From NCBI GenBank assembly GCA_023128035.1, contig JAGMES010000122.1, positions 1-12,194 on the forward strand: DNA of 12,194 nt, read 5' to 3'. This document shows positions 8,501 through 12,194 of this stretch, one piece after another (position 1 is the first letter of the stretch; every line of letters starts with the position of its first letter). The position numbers and the translations under genes are program-made. Below the pieces are notes generated by a model that worked only from the letters and a program-made list of their open reading frames with translations, ran no database searches and was not told the origin of the DNA. This DNA comes from Halanaerobiales bacterium (GTDB lineage Bacteria; Bacillota_F; Halanaerobiia; DY22613).

Positions 8501-11500
8501 CTAATGAGTTTATAAGTTTATATCAAGGTGATCAATTACCAGATATTAAGATTCAGTATAAAGATTTTGCAGTATGGCAAAATGATCTATTCCAGTCTGA
8601 GAATATAAAAAAACAAGAAGAGTACTGGTTAGAAGTCTTTAAAGGTGAAATTCCTGTACTTAATCTGACGACAGATTATCCACGACCAAACGAGATGAAC
8701 TTTGAGGGTGCAAGACTTAACTTTGAATTATCAAAAGATCTCAGTGAAGAGTTGAATAAGTTAGCAGTTCAAAATGGAGCAACAATGTACATGACACTCT
8801 TAGCTTTGTATAACATTCTTTTATCTAAATATACTGCACAGGAAGATATCTTAATCGGTTCACCAATTGCAGGGAGAACACATATTGATTTAGATAATAT
8901 AATTGGAATGTTTGTCAATACACTTGTTATGAGAAACAGACCAATAGGTGATAAAACATTTATTGAATTTTTAGGGGATGTCAAGGAAAATACTTTGCTT
9001 GCCTTTGAAAATCAGGATTATCCTTTTGAGATGTTAGTAGATAAGCTGAATCTTAGATCAAAAAATAGAAATCCATTATTTGATACTATGTTTGTACTGC
9101 AAAATGCTGCAAAAGAGGTTGAGATAGATCAATTAAAATTTACTCCATATACCTTTGAAAATAAAGTAGCTCGTTTTGATCTAACTCTAGCTTGTGCTGA
9201 GACTAAAAATGGAATTGTCATGAATATAGAATATCGGACACAACTTTTCCAGAGAGAGACGATTGCAAAGTTTAAAGATCATTTTATCAATCTTATCAAA
9301 CAAATTGTATATCAATCTGATCAAAAAATACGAGATATTGAAATTATTAGCCAAAGCGAAAAAGAGCAGATATTAAATAGTTTTAATGCAAGAAAATTAG
9401 ATTACCCTAAAGATAAATATATCTATCATTTATTTGAAGAACAAGTTGAGAGAACACCTGATAATATTGCTTTAATATATAAAGATGATCAATTGACTTA
9501 TGAGGAGTTAAATAATAGATCAAATCAATTAGCTAGATTATTGCGTGAAAAAGGTATTGGACCAGATCAGATTGTAGGAATTATGCTAGATAGATCATTT
9601 GAGATGATTATCGGAATCATGGGTATCTTAAAAGCGGGAGGAGCATATTTACCAATTGATCCAGTTTATCCAGAAGATAGAATAGCTCATATGTTAAATG
9701 ATAGTCAGGCTAAAGTATTGTTAACCCAGAATCATTTGATTGATGGTGCAAATAGGTTAGATTACGCTGGTGAGATTATTGATTTAAATGATGAAGATAA
9801 CTATATAGGTGATGGTAGTAATCTAAAAAATATTACTAGACCAGAAGATTTAGCATATATCATCTACACATCAGGTTCTACTGGAAAACCAAAAGGGGTT
9901 ATGATTGAACACAAGTCGATTATAAATAGACTGAGCTGGATGCAAAGCAAGTATGCAATTGGTGATGAAGATACTATTTTACAAAAGACACCATTTACTT
10001 TTGATGTATCAGTTTGGGAATTTTTCTGGTGGTTTTTTAATGGATCTAGAATAGCTATACTGGTTCCAGGTGGTGAAAAAGAACCAGAGACTATTGTTAA
10101 TGCTATCTTAAAATACAATGTTACAACTATGCATTTTGTTCCATCAATGTTAAATGCGTTTTTAGAATATGTAGAAACTAAAGATGTTGTAGACAAGCTT
10201 CAAAGTCTGAGTCAGGTTTTTGCAAGTGGTGAAGCTTTGACAAGACAACAGGTTATTAAGTTTAATAAATATCTTAATCAGACCAATAAGACTACTTTGC
10301 ATAATCTTTATGGTCCAACAGAGGCGACAGTTGATGTTACTTATTATGATTGCCCTATTAAAGAAATGATTGATACTGTACCGATAGGAAAACCGATTGA
10401 TAATATTAGTATATATATTGTAGATAATTATAATAATCCTGTAGCAGTAGGTGTACCAGGTGAGTTGTGTATTGCAGGTGTTGGTGTAGCAAGAGGATAC
10501 TTAAATCGTCCTGAACTTACTGAGGAGAAGTTTGTCCAGAATCCTTTTGAGTCTGGTAAGAGAATGTATAGAACAGGAGACCTTGCAAGATGGTTAGCAG
10601 ATGGTAATATTGAATATTTAGGACGGATAGATAATCAGGTAAAAATCAGAGGATTTAGAATTGAGTTAGGCGAGATAGAGAATCAATTACTTAAAGATGA
10701 AAGAATCAAAGAAGCAGTGGTAGTAGATAGAATAGATGAAGCAGGTGATAAATATCTATGTGCGTATATTACAGAGGTCAGAGGTCAGAAGTCAGAAGTA
10801 GGAATAGATGATAAATTAGCTATTTCAGATATTAGGTTATCGTTGGCTAAGGAGTTACCTGATTATATGATTCCAGCACATTTTGTGAAGTTAGCAGAGT
10901 TGCCAAAGACAACAAGTGGTAAGGTAGATCGAAAAGCATTACCAAAACCAGATGGAAGTATAGGAGTAGGAACAGAATATGTAGCACCTACAAATGAAAT
11001 CGAAGAAAAATTGGTAGCAATCTGGTCAGAGGTACTAAGAATAGAGAAAATAGGCATTAATGATAACTTCTTTGAGTTGGGTGGTCATTCATTAAAGGCA
11101 ATGACTGTTGTATCAAAAGTATTTAAAGAGTTAAATGTTGAGATTTCATTAGGTCAGATCTTTAAAACTCCAACGATCAAAGGACTTGCTGAGTTAATCA
11201 AATCAGCTGAAGAAAGTATCTATTCAGAGATTGAGCCAGTGGATTTCGCAGAATATTATGCTTTATCATCAGCACAGAAGAGGTTATTCCTTCTTAATCA
11301 GATTGAAGATACTAATACAAGCTATAATATGCCAGGAGCGATGCTTATAGAAGGTGATCTTGATAAAGAAAGAATGGAATCTGCATTTAGAGATTTGATC
11401 AAGAGACATGAAATCTTAAGAACATCCTTTGAACTGATTCAAGGAGAGCCAGTACAACGTGTTCAGGAGACTGTAGAGTTCAATCTTGAGTATTTTACAG

Positions 11501-12194
11501 ATGCAGATGGTCAGATTGAAGAATTGATGCGAGAGTTTGTAAAACCATTTGATTTAAGTAAAGCCCCATTATTAAGAGTAGGACTTATTAAAGTATCAGA
11601 TAAACATGTATTGATTTTTGATATGCATCATATCATTTCAGATGGTTCATCAATGGGAATTTTAGCAGGCGAAGTAGCAAATCTATATGAAGTTAACGAA
11701 TTAGAAGAGTTAAGAATTCAATATAAAGACTTTTCAGCATGGCAAAATGAATTATTTGAATCGGAAAAGATTAATAACCAGGAGGAATATTGGTTAGATG
11801 CTTTTGCAGGAGTAGTACCTGTTCTGAATATCTTAACAGATTATCCACGTCCTGTAGTAATGACTTATGAAGGAGATAAATTAAACTTTGAAATAGGAGA
11901 AGAGTTGACAGCAAAACTGAATAGTTTAGCTCAAGAACAAGGAGCCACTATGTATATGGTATTGTTGGCTGCCTATAATATCCTATTGTCAAAATACAGT
12001 GGACAGGAAGATATAATAGTTGGCTCTCCAATCGCTGGTAGACCACACGCAGATTTAGAGAATATGATCGGTATGTTTGTTAATACTTTGGCAATGATAA
12101 ATTATCCAGTAAATGATATAAGTTTTCTTGAGTTCTTAAAAAATGTCAAAGATAATACCTTAAAGGCTTTTGAAAATCAGGATTATCAATTTGA
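5536..12194 (+). CDS. Non-ribosomal peptide synthetase, 3'-partial (half C-A-T-C-A-T-C)
   Basis: The frame is open from the ATG at 5536 to the window end, 2219 full codons plus two bases, with no stop. The start is supported by GGAGGG 6 bases upstream and bounded by an in-frame stop at 5497-5499. Domains by residue: truncated condensation domain (C-terminal lobe only) 19-239, A3 263-751, T3 761-835, C4 849-1272, A4 1294-1806, T4 1816-1893, C5 from 1903, cut. A4 carries a serine code; A3 has a code I cannot assign. T3 and T4 keep the GGHS serine, and C4 and C5 keep HHxxxDG. The gene lies 73 bases behind the previous NRPS gene on the same strand, so they are probably one operon and consecutive parts of one assembly line, with C3 of the first protein serving T3 of this one. 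The odd start is discussed under its own domain entry. Confidence 0.97.
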   Translation, partial: MDNRSNEKNKLLFGGKFDIQKNYWLDKLECVGYSCFPYDYKKSEEDLKKEVIKFSLPNFVSQKIFVLSNNSDFAIFTILLSIFKCLIYKYVREEDVLVGTTIFTKESDDTFLNKILAFRDIINPEQTCKELLIEVRKTVLEANKNQNYPLDEIFCDLDIPLFKVGFILENIQSKAHFENYDLDITLSFIHNGKSLEGKFKYNPGLYKKSTIEKISSLYIKVGTLFTENINTRIEDIELLTTEEKNQLLYEFNGSKLNYATEKTFHQLFEEQVERSSGQTSLIFEDQKLTYKELNNRANQLAKILRAKGVKQDQIVGLLVHRSLEMFIGILGILKAGGAYLPLDPDYPTDRIKYMLEDSNASWLLVDKGNVDLGEFSGECIDITDEKLYIGDSSNLVNVNQAKDLAYVIYTSGSTGKPKGVMIEHQSLHNFIVAVSDQIEFTPGKTILSLTTFSFDLFVSETLLPLARGMKLVIANEQEQMTSELFNNALLRNDVDMLHLTPSRAQLFISDESNLEGIKNLKEILIGGEAFPETLLEKLTSLTNAKIYNMYGPTEATVWSLIKDLTHEKDITIGKPIANTDVYIFDENLNLVPINVPGDLYIAGDGLARGYLNNQKLTEERFVVAPFGGNKKMYKTGDTARWLPNEDIDFLGRSDYQVKIRGYRVELGEIEKQIVSYPNVKDAVVVDKEDETNFKVLVAYIVIDEELSVVDIRTHLTKILPDYMIPSYFIKLDHLPLTPNGKLDRKGLPKLDKNISSGREYIAPTNEKEKKLVNIFSETLEIKKIGIKDNFFESGGHSLKATTLISKIYKEFSINLPLRQLFESPTVEGLAKYIDEADESVYQKIELVDEREYYELSSAQKRLFALNQISPDSTNYNILGFMYIEGNLNIERLERTFNELIKRYDSFRTSFEVVEGEVVQKIHQDVDFKIITLHSNEDNLEKLAQEFVQPFDLRKAPLLRVGLVNLPDKYLLMFDLHHIIADGASLGILTNEFISLYQGDQLPDIKIQYKDFAVWQNDLFQSENIKKQEEYWLEVFKGEIPVLNLTTDYPRPNEMNFEGARLNFELSKDLSEELNKLAVQNGATMYMTLLALYNILLSKYTAQEDILIGSPIAGRTHIDLDNIIGMFVNTLVMRNRPIGDKTFIEFLGDVKENTLLAFENQDYPFEMLVDKLNLRSKNRNPLFDTMFVLQNAAKEVEIDQLKFTPYTFENKVARFDLTLACAETKNGIVMNIEYRTQLFQRETIAKFKDHFINLIKQIVYQSDQKIRDIEIISQSEKEQILNSFNARKLDYPKDKYIYHLFEEQVERTPDNIALIYKDDQLTYEELNNRSNQLARLLREKGIGPDQIVGIMLDRSFEMIIGIMGILKAGGAYLPIDPVYPEDRIAHMLNDSQAKVLLTQNHLIDGANRLDYAGEIIDLNDEDNYIGDGSNLKNITRPEDLAYIIYTSGSTGKPKGVMIEHKSIINRLSWMQSKYAIGDEDTILQKTPFTFDVSVWEFFWWFFNGSRIAILVPGGEKEPETIVNAILKYNVTTMHFVPSMLNAFLEYVETKDVVDKLQSLSQVFASGEALTRQQVIKFNKYLNQTNKTTLHNLYGPTEATVDVTYYDCPIKEMIDTVPIGKPIDNISIYIVDNYNNPVAVGVPGELCIAGVGVARGYLNRPELTEEKFVQNPFESGKRMYRTGDLARWLADGNIEYLGRIDNQVKIRGFRIELGEIENQLLKDERIKEAVVVDRIDEAGDKYLCAYITEVRGQKSEVGIDDKLAISDIRLSLAKELPDYMIPAHFVKLAELPKTTSGKVDRKALPKPDGSIGVGTEYVAPTNEIEEKLVAIWSEVLRIEKIGINDNFFELGGHSLKAMTVVSKVFKELNVEISLGQIFKTPTIKGLAELIKSAEESIYSEIEPVDFAEYYALSSAQKRLFLLNQIEDTNTSYNMPGAMLIEGDLDKERMESAFRDLIKRHEILRTSFELIQGEPVQRVQETVEFNLEYFTDADGQIEELMREFVKPFDLSKAPLLRVGLIKVSDKHVLIFDMHHIISDGSSMGILAGEVANLYEVNELEELRIQYKDFSAWQNELFESEKINNQEEYWLDAFAGVVPVLNILTDYPRPVVMTYEGDKLNFEIGEELTAKLNSLAQEQGATMYMVLLAAYNILLSKYSGQEDIIVGSPIAGRPHADLENMIGMFVNTLAMINYPVNDISFLEFLKNVKDNTLKAFENQDYQF
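5590..6252 (+). other. N-terminal half condensation domain, diverged and lacking HHxxxDG
   Basis: Residues 19-239 match only the second lobe of a condensation domain. Landmarks are KNYWLDKL (YWL at 5602), the helix ending in REEDVLVGT where others read QEDILIGS, NQNYPLDE for NQDYPFE, IPLFKVGF for NPLFDVMF, and IEDIELLTTEEKNQLL leading into A3. The first lobe with SSAQ, RHExLRT and HHxxxDG is absent, and the GSPIAGR and IGxFVNT motifs are lost. It therefore should not catalyse condensation. The lobe is intact as reading frame, so it is probably kept for structure (packing against A3) or for docking. From memory, similar half domains occur at the start of other Firmicute NRPS proteins; I could not check this. 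Confidence 0.85.
6322..7788 (+). other. A3 adenylation domain, substrate unassigned
   Basis: Complete adenylation domain with YTSGSTGKPKG (6760-6792), MYGPTEAT (from 7180), TGD, GRSDYQVKIRGYR and NGKLDR with catalytic Lys at 7756. Specificity residues by motif alignment are D (6898), L (6901), S (6910), H (7027), L (7105), G (7111), M (7180), V (7204), W (7207), K. DLSHLGMVW is not a code I recognise; its second half resembles glycine codes (DILQLGMIW) but the first half does not. Asp235 implies an ordinary alpha-amino acid. The A7-A8 stretch reads PNEDIDFLG where its neighbours have a DG or DGN, a small divergence. Confidence 0.9.
7816..8040 (+). other. T3 peptidyl carrier domain with FFESGGHS core
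   Basis: The phosphopantetheine serine is at 7924-7926 within DNFFESGGHSLKA. The Leu normally found two residues before the GG-His (FFELGGHS in T1, T2 and T4) is Ser here, at 7912-7914. The modified serine and following Leu-Lys are intact, so the domain is probably functional. Confidence 0.93.
8080..9351 (+). other. C4 condensation domain, LCL-like
   Basis: Complete domain with LSSAQKR (from 8098), RYDSFRTSF, LHHIIADG (HH at 8461-8466), YKDFAVW, GSPIAGR, IGMFVNTLVMR, NQDYPFE and NRNPLFD. It joins the T3-bound chain to the residue on T4. Compared with its siblings, the second motif has Tyr-Asp-Ser-Phe in place of His-Asp/Glu-x-Leu, a mild change. Confidence 0.93.
9415..10953 (+). other. A4 adenylation domain, predicted Ser
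   Basis: Complete adenylation domain with YTSGSTGKPKG (9865-9897), LYGPTEAT (from 10306), TGD, GRIDNQVKIRGFR and SGKVDR with catalytic Lys at 10921. Specificity residues are D (10003), V (10006), W (10015), H (10132), F (10219), S (10225), L (10306), V (10330), D (10333), K. DVWHFSLVD is the serine code known from EntF. The C-terminal subdomain carries a roughly 10-residue insertion, EVRGQKSEVG, encoded by a heptanucleotide repeat and absent from A1-A3. Confidence 0.93.
10774..10801 (+). repeat. Heptanucleotide tandem repeat, four units, inside A4
   Basis: Units GAGGTCA (10774), GAGGTCA (10781), GAAGTCA (10788) and GAAGTAG (10795), the last degenerate. The repeat encodes EVRGQKSEV within a surface loop of the A4 C-terminal subdomain. 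A1, A2 and A3 are each about 10 residues shorter at this point, so it is an in-frame insertion or expansion that the protein tolerates. Confidence 0.85.
10981..11214 (+). other. T4 peptidyl carrier domain
   Basis: Carrier domain of the Ser module. DNFFELGGHSLKA puts the phosphopantetheine serine at 11089-11091. C5 follows directly, so the chain is extended further beyond the window. Confidence 0.95.
11242..12194 (+). other. C5 condensation domain, cut by the window end
   Basis: The visible part has LSSAQKR (from 11263), RHEILRTSF, MHHIISDG (HH at 11626-11631), YKDFSAW, GSPIAGR and IGMFVNTLAM, ending in NQDYQF. The Arg that closes the IGxFVNTxxxR motif in C2, C3 and C4 is Ile here (12097-12099), and NQDYPFE reads NQDYQF. 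The catalytic histidines are intact. The next module lies beyond the window. Confidence 0.92.

Noticed and set aside
463..11057. Several minus-strand open frames of 62-110 codons
   Set aside because: All are antisense to conserved NRPS motifs, have no ribosome binding site that I can see, and are explained by AT-rich codon use on the plus strand.
840..11100. Recurrent near-identical segments (carrier and condensation motifs) as mobile or CRISPR-like repeats
   Set aside because: They are homologous NRPS domains at module spacing, not short direct repeats with spacers or transposon ends.

Overview
The window is AT-rich, with A or T in most third codon positions and Shine-Dalgarno-led translation. 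This suggests a low-GC Firmicute (Bacilli, Clostridia or a relative such as Halanaerobiales). The genus cannot be fixed from the sequence. Coding is almost wall to wall and entirely on the plus strand: two very large non-ribosomal peptide synthetase (NRPS) genes, each running off one end of the window, separated by a 73-base gap.

Region 1 (1-5462) is the 3' part of the first NRPS. Its visible domain order is adenylation (A1, C-terminal part only), carrier (T1), condensation (C2), A2, T2, C3, followed by a short acidic-aromatic tail and the stop codon. Region 2 (5463-5535) is the intercistronic gap. It holds a near-perfect 15-bp inverted repeat with no T-run after it and a good ribosome binding site. 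Region 3 (5536-12194) is the 5' part of the second NRPS. It begins with only the C-terminal lobe of a condensation domain, strongly diverged, then A3, T3, C4, A4, T4 and C5, which is cut by the window end.

The two proteins look like consecutive parts of one assembly line. Each A domain activates an amino acid as aminoacyl-AMP and loads it onto the phosphopantetheine arm of the next T domain, and C domains join the units. I located the specificity-code residues by aligning motifs by eye to my memory of GrsA. A1 (partial code) fits phenylalanine, A2 gives the full aspartate code, A3 gives a code I cannot assign, and A4 gives the serine code. If the order is colinear, this stretch adds Phe-Asp-Xaa-Ser inside a longer peptide. 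No epimerisation, methylation or thioesterase domain is visible.

The most unusual feature is the protein boundary. Module 3 is split between its C domain (C3, end of the first protein) and its A domain (second protein), and the second protein carries an extra, catalytically incomplete half-condensation domain at its start. Secondary points are the intercistronic palindrome, a heptanucleotide tandem repeat inserted in frame in A4, and the unassigned A3 code.
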